IMG/VR virus record: IMGVR_UViG_3300042923_000543
Location: 1 to 42,136 of that record
DNA length: 42,136 nt
Origin: a virus
Strand: one strand, 5' to 3'
Position 1 is the stretch's first letter. The number at the start of each line of letters is the position of its first letter. Made by a program: the position numbers and the translations under genes. A model generated the notes under the pieces. The model ran no database searches and had not been told where the DNA came from. It saw nothing but the letters and a program-made list of their open reading frames with translations. Below are positions 8,929 to 17,656 of this stretch, piece after piece.

Positions 8929-9417
8929 TTACAGTTCCTTCAGTTTCTCCTCGAAGGCTTTTGCTAATCCTTCTGAATACTGGATTGCATATTCTTCCTG
9001 TCGATTGGCATTATCGAGAACTTCAGCTACTGCCAAAGGTACCTCAATCCATTTTCCACGCTGTAGCAGGTAAGTTACTCCATTGATGGATACCGGTAGA
9101 TCCGTATTGTTTTTAACCTTGTCATACGGAAGCTTAATTTTAACCTTAGGCTCTTCTCTGACAGTGCGTAACGGTTTGGAAGGACCTCTGCCTTCTGTAG
9201 CCATCTGAGATACCTTATCCTCTGCGCACTTAATGATCTTGGCAGCTTTCTTCTCTGCTTCAGCAATAATTTTTGCAGTGGCTTCTTCTGTCTTCTTCAT
9301 AGCATCTTCGAGCATAGTATTAATTCGCTCTTCTAATGCTTTATTATCCGGGTTATCATTATCAAGAGTTGGATTTTCCATTTTCTCGTTTTCCGGAATT
9401 TTATTCTTGTCATCCAT
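8929..9417 (-). CDS. Head-associated protein with coiled coil, 162 aa
   Basis: Start ATG 9417 behind AAGGAGG. Residues 1-25 are acidic and disordered. Residues 27-75 are an E/K/A-rich coiled coil. Residues 90-150 form a compact conserved domain (KVKIKLPYDKVKNNTDLPVSI, then a YLLQRGKWIEVP turn, then VAEVLDNANRQ). I recall this domain next to N4-gp56 capsids in Firmicutes phages. It directly follows the capsid gene, which suggests a head decoration or head completion role. The function is not established. Confidence 0.65.
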   Translation of the reverse strand: MDDKNKIPENEKMENPTLDNDNPDNKALEERINTMLEDAMKKTEEATAKIIAEAEKKAAKIIKCAEDKVSQMATEGRGPSKPLRTVREEPKVKIKLPYDKVKNNTDLPVSINGVTYLLQRGKWIEVPLAVAEVLDNANRQEEYAIQYSEGLAKAFEEKLKEL

Positions 9418-9490
9418 TTAACTTCCTCCTTATTGATACGGTTATTGTCAAGAGCAGGGGAGTTTTAGGCTCCCCTGCTGATTATAAAGC

Positions 9491-10753
9491 CTAGTTAGCT
9501 CCACTATTGAAAGTGGAGGCAGTTTCTACACGGATCATAAAGGTCTGTGTTAAGATTTCTGCGGTCTTTGTGGACTTCCATCCGCAAGTTGCCTTCTGGT
9601 TTAATGGATCAGATGTTCCACCGGAACCAAGCTGCTTAATAATATTTTCTAAGCCGCCACCTTCGATCATGGTTACACCGTAAGCATTTGAACCTAATAC
9701 CAATGTAGAGTATACATCACAACCTGCTGCTCCTGCCTCACCAGGATAGATTACAGTGTCAACAGCAACTGTCAAGGAAGTTGTTAAGGTAATTGTTGCC
9801 GATCCGGCTGCAGCTGCACTTGCGCTTTCAATCTCATATTGAGACGTACCGATTAATACCTTACGACCTACTAATGCAGTTGCATCAGCTGCGGTGATTA
9901 ATTCCTTAACTGCGATTGTATCTGCTGCAACCGTAATAGCTGTCTTTACAGATAAATTTCTAGCACCAGCGGTTAAGTCTGCTGCATGAAAGATTTTTGA
10001 CTCTGTGGTCTCAACATAACGTACCCCACCGATCTCTCCAATTTCTCCTCTAAATATCTTATCCGATGTGGTGTACTTTTGAATATCTACCCACTTATCA
10101 GATTGCATGATATCATAGGAAACATCCGGATGGATGATTGCTACATAGGATCCGTTAATCTTAGGTGCATTTTGTACCTTAAGATATCTAGCGGCTTTAT
10201 TGGAGCCAACAACCGTCATCTTATCATTTGTTTGGTCAAGGTCATATCTGTGGGATACTGTGCCATCACCATACTGTACAGAGGTACCTGCATTAATAAC
10301 CTCCCTGGTAACTGTATCGAGAGTACGACCTGACTGATCGCCTAACAGAGTAAGAGACTCAACAATATTGTTGTCGATGGATGTAAGCAACAACATATCA
10401 GAAAGCGTGATGTAATCACCATACTGAGATACCGTTGCGGTTACCGTTGTTACATTAAGAGGCTTGCCATCCGGTACTACAGCCTCAACAAGAGGAGTAG
10501 TTGCCTTGGGAAGCGGAGAATAACGTCTAAACTCTACTGTCTTACCGCCATTCTTTGGAATTGGCTTCTTCTGGCCGAACTGATCATGAACGAGATTTGG
10601 AGTTGCATTCTTGATCAGCACCTTATCATAAAATGTCTTCATCTCCGGAGAAAGATCATTTCCGGCTGTTGCTGATGTAGTTGTATTCACAACCTGATCA
10701 AATTTGGTCAGGTTCAATGAGAAATAAATCTTATTTGTTAATAATTCCTTCAT
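9491..10753 (-). CDS. Major capsid protein, N4-gp56 family
   Basis: A 420-residue protein with start ATG 10753 behind AGGGGG. Residues 37-85 carry the family signature, including FYDKVLIKNATPNLVHDQFG and a GGKTVEFRRYSPLPKA block. The remainder is the HK97-type shell fold with an inserted alanine/threonine-rich beta domain around residues 250-330. Residues 13-19 read LNLTKFD. The same seven residues stand near the N-terminus of the scaffold. They resemble the LNLQFFA-type site cut by Prp protease, and a Prp-like gene lies three genes upstream. The first 19 or so residues are therefore probably removed during assembly (inference). Scaffold upstream and head protein downstream fit a head operon. 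Confidence 0.93.
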   Translation of the reverse strand: MKELLTNKIYFSLNLTKFDQVVNTTTSATAGNDLSPEMKTFYDKVLIKNATPNLVHDQFGQKKPIPKNGGKTVEFRRYSPLPKATTPLVEAVVPDGKPLNVTTVTATVSQYGDYITLSDMLLLTSIDNNIVESLTLLGDQSGRTLDTVTREVINAGTSVQYGDGTVSHRYDLDQTNDKMTVVGSNKAARYLKVQNAPKINGSYVAIIHPDVSYDIMQSDKWVDIQKYTTSDKIFRGEIGEIGGVRYVETTESKIFHAADLTAGARNLSVKTAITVAADTIAVKELITAADATALVGRKVLIGTSQYEIESASAAAAGSATITLTTSLTVAVDTVIYPGEAGAAGCDVYSTLVLGSNAYGVTMIEGGGLENIIKQLGSGGTSDPLNQKATCGWKSTKTAEILTQTFMIRVETASTFNSGAN

Positions 10754-10789
10754 TATGGTTTCCCCCTATTCTGATTTGCCGGGGAAAGA

Positions 10790-11704
10790 TTATAGATTAA
10801 TCGTTTCCCCCATACTGACACGTCTTAATACTTCCTCTAAGTCCTTGTCAGTCCATTTACTAGGATCATTTTTTACGATAACACCAGCTGAGGAATTAGC
10901 ACCGTTCTCTGAAGGTCTTGACTTACGGGATTGAATATTGTTGACAATCTCTTCTTTCCCTTTTTGCTCTGCCTGTTGTGCTACTGTGGGAAGGATCTTA
11001 TCAAAATTAACTGCGTGATAAGCTGCTTTCACATCTCCTGTAGCTTGCAATACCTGAATAAATTGTTTACCTGACTGAGGATTTCTTATCTCGGCATCGA
11101 GATTGAAATCGGGATACTGGCTCTTCATCGAATTGGCTTGTCCAAGCCAATTGTTATAAGTCTCCTGTGCTCCCCGTCTCTGCTCTTCCGACTCTCTTTG
11201 CTTACGGAAATACTCATTCTCAGCTTCAATTCTCTTCTGGTATTTATACTGTTCGACAGTCAAACCTTCTGTCATTGCTTCCTGCTCCCAAAGGGAGTTG
11301 TCATCCTCAATTGCCTTGGCCAGTTTTGCTGCATCACCATCATTAATGCCGTACCGTTGACTGAGTACATCCATAATGGGCTTTAAGTCGTTAACCTGCT
11401 TTTCAAGAGTTTTAGTCTCTTTGAAACGGTTATTGATAATTCCATGGATTCTCTCATCGAATAAATCTTTGTAATCACCCATGATCATCTTCTCGAAATC
11501 AGCTTTTCTAGCTTCAGGATCCGGTGTTGCTGGTGGTTGTTCCTTGGCGGCCGGAACTTCTTCTTCGGCTGATACTTTACCGTATACAACCTTAGCTTCG
11601 CCCTGTCCTTCCTCGGCGGCAGGAAGAGTATTTCCATCGCCCGTGGGTGCTGCTGCCTCACCATCAAATTTAGTGAGGTTCAGCGGATATAAAAACATTC
11701 TCAT
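10790..11704 (-). CDS. Capsid scaffolding protein
   Basis: A 304-residue protein. Start ATG 11704 (MRMFLYPLNLTKFD) is chosen for its AAGGGG site; a start at 11740 has none. It is acidic and alanine/proline-rich up to residue 65. It is then a long helical, coiled-coil protein to about residue 230 (LEKQVNDLKP, KYQKRIEAENEYFRKQRE), with a short basic/serine-rich linker and a helical C-terminus that typically contacts the capsid. It lies immediately before the capsid gene. Residues 8-14 are LNLTKFD, shared with the capsid N-terminus and likely a Prp-type cleavage site. Confidence 0.88.
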   Translation of the reverse strand: MRMFLYPLNLTKFDGEAAAPTGDGNTLPAAEEGQGEAKVVYGKVSAEEEVPAAKEQPPATPDPEARKADFEKMIMGDYKDLFDERIHGIINNRFKETKTLEKQVNDLKPIMDVLSQRYGINDGDAAKLAKAIEDDNSLWEQEAMTEGLTVEQYKYQKRIEAENEYFRKQRESEEQRRGAQETYNNWLGQANSMKSQYPDFNLDAEIRNPQSGKQFIQVLQATGDVKAAYHAVNFDKILPTVAQQAEQKGKEEIVNNIQSRKSRPSENGANSSAGVIVKNDPSKWTDKDLEEVLRRVSMGETINL

Positions 11705-11808
11705 AGGTTTTACCCCTTTCCTTATCATGGTCTTTCCCAAGAGTCAGGCATATATTGCCATCTGATAATGTTATAGCACAAAGAGTAAATAAATTTCTCC
11801 CCTATGCT

Positions 11809-12321
11809 TTATTCTGCTAATACCCAATCCGTTGCAAGTACATCATTGATACTTGGAACCCACATTGCATGAGATCCATTGACCATCTTAATTTGCAAGT
11901 ATGGCTCACATCTGAACAAATCACCTTCATTCATTCCCCATGCATTGGCTGTCTGTGCATTACAAGGGATACCGTTTGGATATCCTTTCTGGTAGACTAC
12001 GAACATACCCTTACCATTCCATCCCTCACGCATAACCTTCCTGCCATTTTTCAGATGCCTTAAAGCATCTCCAAATCCAAATGTTAGAACATATTCACCA
12101 TTATAAGCAGGGCTGTTATGATAATCAGCTATTTCCCACTCATTGCTGATGATGTTCCCTAAAGTGTAAAGTACATCTTCAGTTTCCCTAATATCGATAA
12201 TTCTTCCATCCTTGCAATGCATTTTAATAGATCCATCTTCGATGCACCAATAACCACTCCATGAAGGTAATTTCACCTTTGCACCTTTTTTCATAAACTC
12301 CATAGCCTGTTCAAATTTCAT
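11809..12321 (-). CDS. Tandem Tad2-like (DUF2829) protein, candidate anti-Thoeris sponge
   Basis: A 170-residue protein with start ATG 12321 behind AAAGGAG. The C-terminal half (residues 80-170) matches the DUF2829/Tad2-like pattern: FGDALRHLKNGRKVMREGWN, then GKGMFVVY, then PYLQIKMVNGSHAMWVPS and a DVLATDWVLAE end. The N-terminal half (residues 1-65) is a second, divergent copy: FEQAMEFMKKGAKVKLPSWSG ending in NEWEIAD. Known: Tad2 proteins bind and sequester the cyclic ADP-ribose-type signal made by Thoeris ThsB. Inferred: this protein may do the same, with one or two altered ligand pockets. Its place between protease and scaffold genes is unusual, because counter-defence genes are usually early. 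It could instead be a structural protein reusing the fold. Confidence 0.72.
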   Translation of the reverse strand: MKFEQAMEFMKKGAKVKLPSWSGYWCIEDGSIKMHCKDGRIIDIRETEDVLYTLGNIISNEWEIADYHNSPAYNGEYVLTFGFGDALRHLKNGRKVMREGWNGKGMFVVYQKGYPNGIPCNAQTANAWGMNEGDLFRCEPYLQIKMVNGSHAMWVPSINDVLATDWVLAE

Positions 12322-12354
12322 ATCATTTTCTCCTTTATATTTTTGATAAATAAG

Positions 12355-12666
12355 TTACCACTCTACTGATACATTATCCGGATATTGATCTGCTAAGAGA
12401 ACATAACCCAACATAATTGTATTAATAATGATCCTTGCTTCCTCTGCTGTCTGAGCAGTCGGCACAATGCTGATATGTAATTCTCCATCCTCATATGTAT
12501 TGACGTGGCTTCTTTCCGCGTCTAAGTCAGTGAGGGCATTAATCAGCGTATAACCTAACACGGATGCAGCACTGCACACTACATCCATCCCCGGCTTATA
12601 TCCGGAATGCCCTACAATATCAATCGTATATTCTTTTCCATCACGAACACATTTTATATTAGTCAT
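12355..12666 (-). CDS. prp: Prp-like cysteine protease (head maturation)
   Basis: A 103-residue protein with start ATG 12666 behind TAGGAG. It has the Prp (YsxB) fold signature: the GHSGY block gives His20 and DVVCSAASVLGY gives Cys31. The spacing matches the His-Cys pair of the host enzyme that trims ribosomal protein L27. Known: host Prp also trims scaffold and capsid proteins of some staphylococcal phages at LNLQFFA-like sites. Here the phage carries its own copy within the head operon. Its likely targets are the LNLTKFD motifs in the scaffold and capsid two and three genes downstream. Specificity for LNLTKFD is an inference. Confidence 0.88.
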   Translation of the reverse strand: MTNIKCVRDGKEYTIDIVGHSGYKPGMDVVCSAASVLGYTLINALTDLDAERSHVNTYEDGELHISIVPTAQTAEEARIIINTIMLGYVLLADQYPDNVSVEW

Positions 12667-12674
12667 ATATACTC

Positions 12675-14579
12675 CTATCTTGGACTAGCTACGTTAGCAG
12701 CTGTCTGTTTCGCATTGGTTACTATTCCACCGCTCCCGGCTTGTACCGCTCTACCTAGAATGTTGGTCTGCATCGTACCACCTATGTCAGCTTGTGGCAT
12801 TTGTACTCCATATTGCTGAGCTAACTGAGGCATTATAGAAGATCCCGTCATTGCATCGACAATTTGCGCCAGTTGTAAGGAGGTTTGAACCAGAGTGCTA
12901 TTTTGAGATATTTTACTAACAATTCCGTTCTTTCCATCAAATGACATCATATCAAGTGCCATGAGTGCCTGATCTGCTAGCTGTGGATTGAAGAAACCTG
13001 CGGAGTATAATTCTTTGGCCATCTCATTCATTGCAATTGTGGAGAACGGAGATGCTTTTTGTGCCCGGATTTCAATATCAAATATCGGTCTACGGTAGAT
13101 TGTCTCGCCTCCCGAACCTAATTGAGGTAAATCCTGAATTCCTTGGCTGGTGTATGTTACATACTCATCATTTCCGTTCGGGCCAGTGATACGGAACTTC
13201 CTAGGCTCAGTATAAAACTGTCTTATCAGCTCCAAACAAAGAATATTGATTTCCTCAAATGCTCTGTAGGATGCCTTTATCATATCCCTGCTTCCCTTAC
13301 TCCCTGCTTCCTGTAATGCGGCAATCGCAGAAGCTGCTGTAACACCCGAGGCTGTACTTCCTTGTGAAAAATCTCGATTTCCGGAGGTCTCCTTAAGCTC
13401 TTCAATTTTGTTCGTTCTGTGGTTGATGATATAAGGATCAAGAGGCTTAGTCTCATAAATCTTATAATTTTCCTCCTTAAACCCACCTTTTGTAACGTGA
13501 ATAATCCTTTTGGATGGATCCATTAACTCATCTTCGTTAATTCCGACATCATCTCGCAACATAACCCTAGATACACCTGCTTCAAAGGCATTTATCATGA
13601 TAATCTGGTCTAACTTATCGATGTAAATCTGAGGATCCTTCATTACATCGACATGGCCAAAACCTCCCGGGGTATCTTCTTCAGGGAACAATACATCGAA
13701 TGTAAATGGATAACGTGCATGATCATACAATCCTTTATCATGCATCTCCGGATCATTCTCTGTGCTTTCCAGTACCACTCCATTACAGAATTTACAGAAG
13801 TGAAGAATGTCCTTGATTGAGCCGTCCTCTGCTTCGATTGATTGCTTGTAATACCAATCGATAACAGCTGATTTGTTGGAAGTATCGATTTCATCATTAT
13901 GCTCGAATTGTCCTATCATTGACTCAGGAGCACTGCCCAACTTATCTTTGAGTTGAGGATACTTTGCAAGTAACTTGTCATTATTCAACAATGCAACCAG
14001 AAAAACATGGCTTGACTCCTGAATATCCTCAATGCCCGGCTCCCAGAATAAGTTAAGAGGGTTAATCTTCTTGATCACGATATCCCCTAATCCATTTTCT
14101 AATGAGTTATCCCAAAAGGTGCCATATATTCCAAGACCGTTCTTTAACTTCTTCCAACCGTTTTGTGAGTAGGTTGTCTCAAATTTTGCCCTTTTGAGAA
14201 TTACTGGAAGAATAGCTGATATTGTTTCAGCTTCTTTCTTATCTGACTCTTCCCTTGGTAACACCTGAGGCTCAGGAAAGTTATCCATGATGTCAGCATG
14301 TTTGTTATTCAACGAATTAAATAACCAAGCCGATGTGGGCTCAGGCTTCTTTCCTTCCGACTCTGCCCTAATTTGGTCCCAATGGCGCATCCGGTACCAC
14401 TTATCATTTTCAATAATTCTTTTATCAAAATTCGCTTTGCCGGCCTTATAATCCTCCAATATTCTTGCAGCCTCACTAATTTTTAATTCATCTACCGGTA
14501 GTTTTACCGGTGCCGGCTTCTGACTTTCCGGTACAAATGTCTGAGTTAACTTTTCTCTTACTCTTTCTATAACACCCAT
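12675..14579 (-). CDS. Portal protein
   Basis: A 634-residue protein with start ATG 14579 behind AAGGGAGA. It follows large terminase directly and precedes the head protease. Residues 60-130 (WYRMRHWDQIRAE, TSAWLFNSLNNKHADIMDNF), the central GTFWDN and PLNLFWEPG segments, and the helical region with TASGVTAASAIAALQEAG are typical of podovirus portals in Firmicutes phages. The C-terminal 90 residues are Q/G/A-rich and may form the barrel or a disordered tail. It forms the dodecameric DNA channel at the capsid vertex. Confidence 0.9.
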   Translation of the reverse strand: MGVIERVREKLTQTFVPESQKPAPVKLPVDELKISEAARILEDYKAGKANFDKRIIENDKWYRMRHWDQIRAESEGKKPEPTSAWLFNSLNNKHADIMDNFPEPQVLPREESDKKEAETISAILPVILKRAKFETTYSQNGWKKLKNGLGIYGTFWDNSLENGLGDIVIKKINPLNLFWEPGIEDIQESSHVFLVALLNNDKLLAKYPQLKDKLGSAPESMIGQFEHNDEIDTSNKSAVIDWYYKQSIEAEDGSIKDILHFCKFCNGVVLESTENDPEMHDKGLYDHARYPFTFDVLFPEEDTPGGFGHVDVMKDPQIYIDKLDQIIMINAFEAGVSRVMLRDDVGINEDELMDPSKRIIHVTKGGFKEENYKIYETKPLDPYIINHRTNKIEELKETSGNRDFSQGSTASGVTAASAIAALQEAGSKGSRDMIKASYRAFEEINILCLELIRQFYTEPRKFRITGPNGNDEYVTYTSQGIQDLPQLGSGGETIYRRPIFDIEIRAQKASPFSTIAMNEMAKELYSAGFFNPQLADQALMALDMMSFDGKNGIVSKISQNSTLVQTSLQLAQIVDAMTGSSIMPQLAQQYGVQMPQADIGGTMQTNILGRAVQAGSGGIVTNAKQTAANVASPR

Positions 14580-14594
14580 GATTATTTCTCCCTT

Positions 14595-16025
14595 CTATTT
14601 GCTGTACCAATCGTATCTATCATATTTCTTATCATCGTTGAACATATTCAGAGGATCAAACTGCTGCGCTTCGCTCTGCTTCTTGCGTATTACCGGCCTA
14701 ATCGGTCTTGACATGCAGAAATACCTTGTTTCATCTGCCACATGATCTTCACCATCTGTATCAAGATCCTCAGGCTTGGTATCACTGTATTGCAATAGCG
14801 GTATGGTTCGAATAAATGCTTTGCAGGTGCTAAAGATGTACATCATTGGATATCCTTCATCATCAAACTCTAGGCGATAATGCATCTGCATCCATCCAGG
14901 GATTCTTTCGTTATCACCCTTACCAAAGTAGATACCGTACCTTACCGCTACATCATTCACGGACTCTCCTCTGGAAGCATCCCATATGGAGGGATCCGCA
15001 ACTCCATAGATTTGTTTCCCCTTAAGCCATCTATGTTCACTCTCTACCTTTGCTGCCTCTTTAAACATCTTGTCTGGTGTCCACTTAACTCCTTCATTCG
15101 GTTCTTTGGTGCACCCATACATCTCGAGAATCCTATATATCCTACCATCGTAATCAATGGTCCACCATGCCATACTGAAAGGCTTCGCGTAACCAAAGTC
15201 AAAGGATCTATAGATTGGCCATTCCTTCGGGATCTCAAATGGTTCTATGACATGGGTCCATCTTCGCTCCTTACGAGGATTGAGGACTTTATTCTCACCC
15301 TCACCATATGGTTCAATTCGGTCTATGAAGTCCTCCCAGAACTGTCCTTCGAATATATCCCAATTACCATATCTGTGAGCTTGTTTTAGTTTTTCCGGAA
15401 GATTATCGAGTATCTGTATGTATTCTGGATTATTCTCCATAATCGCATAGTTATCATCTACCGTAGCAGGGATATACTCATAATCATCTGGATTTTCATT
15501 GTCATTGTACTTCGGTTTCACAAATAACCGCTTGAACCAATTGTGACCTACTCCTCCAGGATTGCCGGTGAAATACATTCTAGGTTTGAAGTCAGTTCTT
15601 GTGTTACGATTACATGTCATAAGATATTGAACCTGTGCCCATGTGAAGTGCGTACATTCCTCAATTCCTATTACGTCATATTCCTGACCTTGGTATTGAT
15701 AGATGTCATTCTCATGATCACAGTATCCAAGCTTAAGCCTGCTGCCATTAGGGAAGGTAAATGCTCTTTCATCCTTGTTATACTTCGCAATCCCATATAG
15801 CAGTTGCATCAATGGTAAAAGATGATTTTCTCTTAACTCTGGCAATGTCTTTCTTAGGAGAAGCAATTTCAAATTTGTATAGCTAAAGGCTAATAATACA
15901 AGTTTTGTTCTAAGTCCCCAGCTCTTTCCTCCTCCTCTTGCTCCACCATACCCTATAAATCTCTTCCTACTAAGGAAAAAAAGTTCTTGCTTAGGATTTG
16001 GTCTTGATATCGCAATTGTCGGCAT
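14595..16025 (-). CDS. terL: Terminase large subunit
   Basis: A 476-residue protein. ATG 16025 follows GGGGTGG; an in-frame GTG at 16034 is the alternative. The ATPase has Walker A GGARGGGKS at residues 27-35 and Walker B VIGIEE at 118-123. The coupling motif region follows (TGNPGGVGHNW). The RNase H-type nuclease starts at SFDFGY with its first acidic residue; later acids lie in VADPSIWD and DGEDHVADETRY. It packages DNA into the prohead and cuts it. The start abuts the small-subunit stop. Confidence 0.95.
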   Translation of the reverse strand: MPTIAISRPNPKQELFFLSRKRFIGYGGARGGGKSWGLRTKLVLLAFSYTNLKLLLLRKTLPELRENHLLPLMQLLYGIAKYNKDERAFTFPNGSRLKLGYCDHENDIYQYQGQEYDVIGIEECTHFTWAQVQYLMTCNRNTRTDFKPRMYFTGNPGGVGHNWFKRLFVKPKYNDNENPDDYEYIPATVDDNYAIMENNPEYIQILDNLPEKLKQAHRYGNWDIFEGQFWEDFIDRIEPYGEGENKVLNPRKERRWTHVIEPFEIPKEWPIYRSFDFGYAKPFSMAWWTIDYDGRIYRILEMYGCTKEPNEGVKWTPDKMFKEAAKVESEHRWLKGKQIYGVADPSIWDASRGESVNDVAVRYGIYFGKGDNERIPGWMQMHYRLEFDDEGYPMMYIFSTCKAFIRTIPLLQYSDTKPEDLDTDGEDHVADETRYFCMSRPIRPVIRKKQSEAQQFDPLNMFNDDKKYDRYDWYSK

Positions 16026-16026
16026 C

Positions 16027-16881
16027 TCAACCACCCCATTCTTTCATATCACCCTCTAATGTGATTGTGATATCTGAAGTTACTGTTGGATCCTTCACTT
16101 TGCTCCTATATGCGTCAATTTTGGCTTTCTGCTCCTCGGTTGCTAAGTTCATATGATCCGCTAACCATTTAAGGGCTTTCATTTTATCTGACAGTTTGAT
16201 ACTTGCCCCGTCTTTTCCCTGCTTCACTTCGCTGATCAGGCTGCCATCCAGGTATAGAGAATCTTTGAACTTTACGACATTTACCTCTTTCGTTACCGGA
16301 GTTTTCTTTTTTGTTTTTTCATCCTCCACCATAATAGGACCAAACGGACCCATTACCTGAACCGTTTCCCTACCAAATTCAACATAATCAGTAATGTCAG
16401 CAAATGCGATATCCATGTATTTCTGGAAGATATCATCCTCATGCAACAACTCTCTGTTCAGCCTATTTTGCTTAAGGCGAAGGATCTCTTTTTTTACTCC
16501 ATCGTTTTCCAACAGGCGATAGGATATAGAAGCAGCTGTTTTATAATCCACTCCATATGCTTTCTCATATGCTTTTGTGGCATTGAAATTACGAACAAAT
16601 AAAAGGCAAAAATGTTTTTGTTTTTCTGTGAGTTCTGAATTTTGATCTAACAGTAAAATATCTTCATTTATGTCATTTTTTTTACCTTTTGAAGAATTAT
16701 TGCGAACGCTCGCTTTTCCGTCCGAACGTTCGCTATCCCAACCATAGGTACATTTCCACCTTCTAACAGTGCCATCCGGAACGCTTAGTTGACTTGCAAT
16801 CTCAACCAATTTCATACCGCTTTTATATAGTTTGAAGGCTTCATTGATAATTTTCTTTTTCTCATCAGGGGCTCTGGCCAT
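16027..16881 (-). CDS. terS: Terminase small subunit
   Basis: A 284-residue protein with start ATG 16881 behind GAGGTT. Residues 1-50 form a helix-turn-helix (LYKSGMKLVEIASQLSVPDG, TVRRWKCTYGW). Residues 80-145 match the terminase_2 domain (LTEKQKHFCLLFVRNFNATK, AYEKAYG, SISYRLLEN). The C-terminal region is a longer beta/helical extension. It recognises the packaging site and recruits the large subunit. It is the first gene of the late operon, separated from early genes by a terminator at 16957-16985. I found no clear sigma-A late promoter between them. Confidence 0.9.
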   Translation of the reverse strand: MARAPDEKKKIINEAFKLYKSGMKLVEIASQLSVPDGTVRRWKCTYGWDSERSDGKASVRNNSSKGKKNDINEDILLLDQNSELTEKQKHFCLLFVRNFNATKAYEKAYGVDYKTAASISYRLLENDGVKKEILRLKQNRLNRELLHEDDIFQKYMDIAFADITDYVEFGRETVQVMGPFGPIMVEDEKTKKKTPVTKEVNVVKFKDSLYLDGSLISEVKQGKDGASIKLSDKMKALKWLADHMNLATEEQKAKIDAYRSKVKDPTVTSDITITLEGDMKEWGG

Positions 16882-16956
16882 ATTATCAACCTCGCTTTAT
16901 ATGCTTTTATCTGCACCCCAACATTACCATAAACGAAAGAAGTATTTCTCCCCATA

Positions 16957-16985
16957 GAAAAAGCCCCCAGGTAACTGAGGGCTTA
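16957..16985 (-). terminator. Intrinsic terminator between early and late operons
   Basis: On the minus strand an AGCCCTCAG / CTGGGGGCT stem with a four-base loop is followed by TTTTTC. It lies just after the stop of the 116-residue gene (16997) and before the terminase genes. Late genes therefore need their own promoter or antitermination. Confidence 0.85.
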
Positions 16986-16996
16986 TAACTTATTAT

Positions 16997-17347
16997 TTAG
17001 TTTGACTCTGGTACTAAGAAAGGTACTAGTTTAATGATTGCATACTCTTCATCCTTATCACATACTATCCGGTTCTTACCCATGAACTGATATAATTCTT
17101 TCAATGGGATTTTAAGTTCATTATTGGTACCTGCAGCTCCGGCTAGATAAGAGATAAACATCTCTGCGCTCTGAAGCTTTGCATCATGCAGTTTTGCCTC
17201 CTCCTGCAAAGCATAACGCTGCTGCCGTAAAGATGATACTTGATGATCTGAAGCGTATACTTTTCGCGCTAACTGCCTAATAACCTGTTTGTCTTTTCTG
17301 ATTTGCTCTTTCGCTCCTTGGAGCTTTTGTTCAACTGTCTTTCCCAT
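16997..17347 (-). CDS. Small coiled-coil protein, 116 aa, unknown
   Basis: Start ATG 17347 (MGKTVEQKL) lies 8 bases after GGAGG; an earlier start at 17362 lacks a site. Residues 1-70 are strongly helical and charged and probably form a coiled coil. The C-terminal 35 residues are mixed. It is the last early gene before the terminator. No family is recognised. Confidence 0.7.
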   Translation of the reverse strand: MGKTVEQKLQGAKEQIRKDKQVIRQLARKVYASDHQVSSLRQQRYALQEEAKLHDAKLQSAEMFISYLAGAAGTNNELKIPLKELYQFMGKNRIVCDKDEEYAIIKLVPFLVPESN

Positions 17348-17373
17348 AACACTAACCTCCATATCTATTCGAC

Positions 17374-17643
17374 TTATCTTTCTTCCGTTTTATTAGGTAC
17401 TACACCTGTCCATCCACATAAAGCCTTTTCCTGCTCTGTGGTTATAAATGTAAATATCTTCGTTAGATTATTATTCAACATCTCATTTGTAGCATTAGCT
17501 TGAGATCTAAGAAGTTTAAATGCCTCTTCTATGTTAGGAATATTAAGATCAATAATAATAAAGTCCCCATATACTTCTCCTTCCGATTTTCTATCATCTA
17601 CTTCACTTTGCCATCTTTCCCTAAGAATTTCTTCGAGACCCAT
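17374..17643 (-). CDS. Hypothetical early protein, 89 aa
   Basis: Start ATG 17643 behind AAAGGAG. It is mostly helical with one central hydrophobic strand (GDFIIIDLNIPN). No motif or family is recognised. It lies in a run of small accessory genes of the early operon. Confidence 0.65.
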   Translation of the reverse strand: MGLEEILRERWQSEVDDRKSEGEVYGDFIIIDLNIPNIEEAFKLLRSQANATNEMLNNNLTKIFTFITTEQEKALCGWTGVVPNKTEER

Positions 17644-17656
17644 TTGTTTTCTCCTT

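Noticed and set aside
8604-9086. Plus-strand open frame of 160 codons
   Set aside because: Spans the end of one late gene and the start of another on the opposite strand; no promoter or site; shadow frame.
14880-15389. Plus-strand open frame of 169 codons opposite terminase
   Set aside because: Antisense to terL, which has clear Walker and nuclease motifs; no ribosome site.
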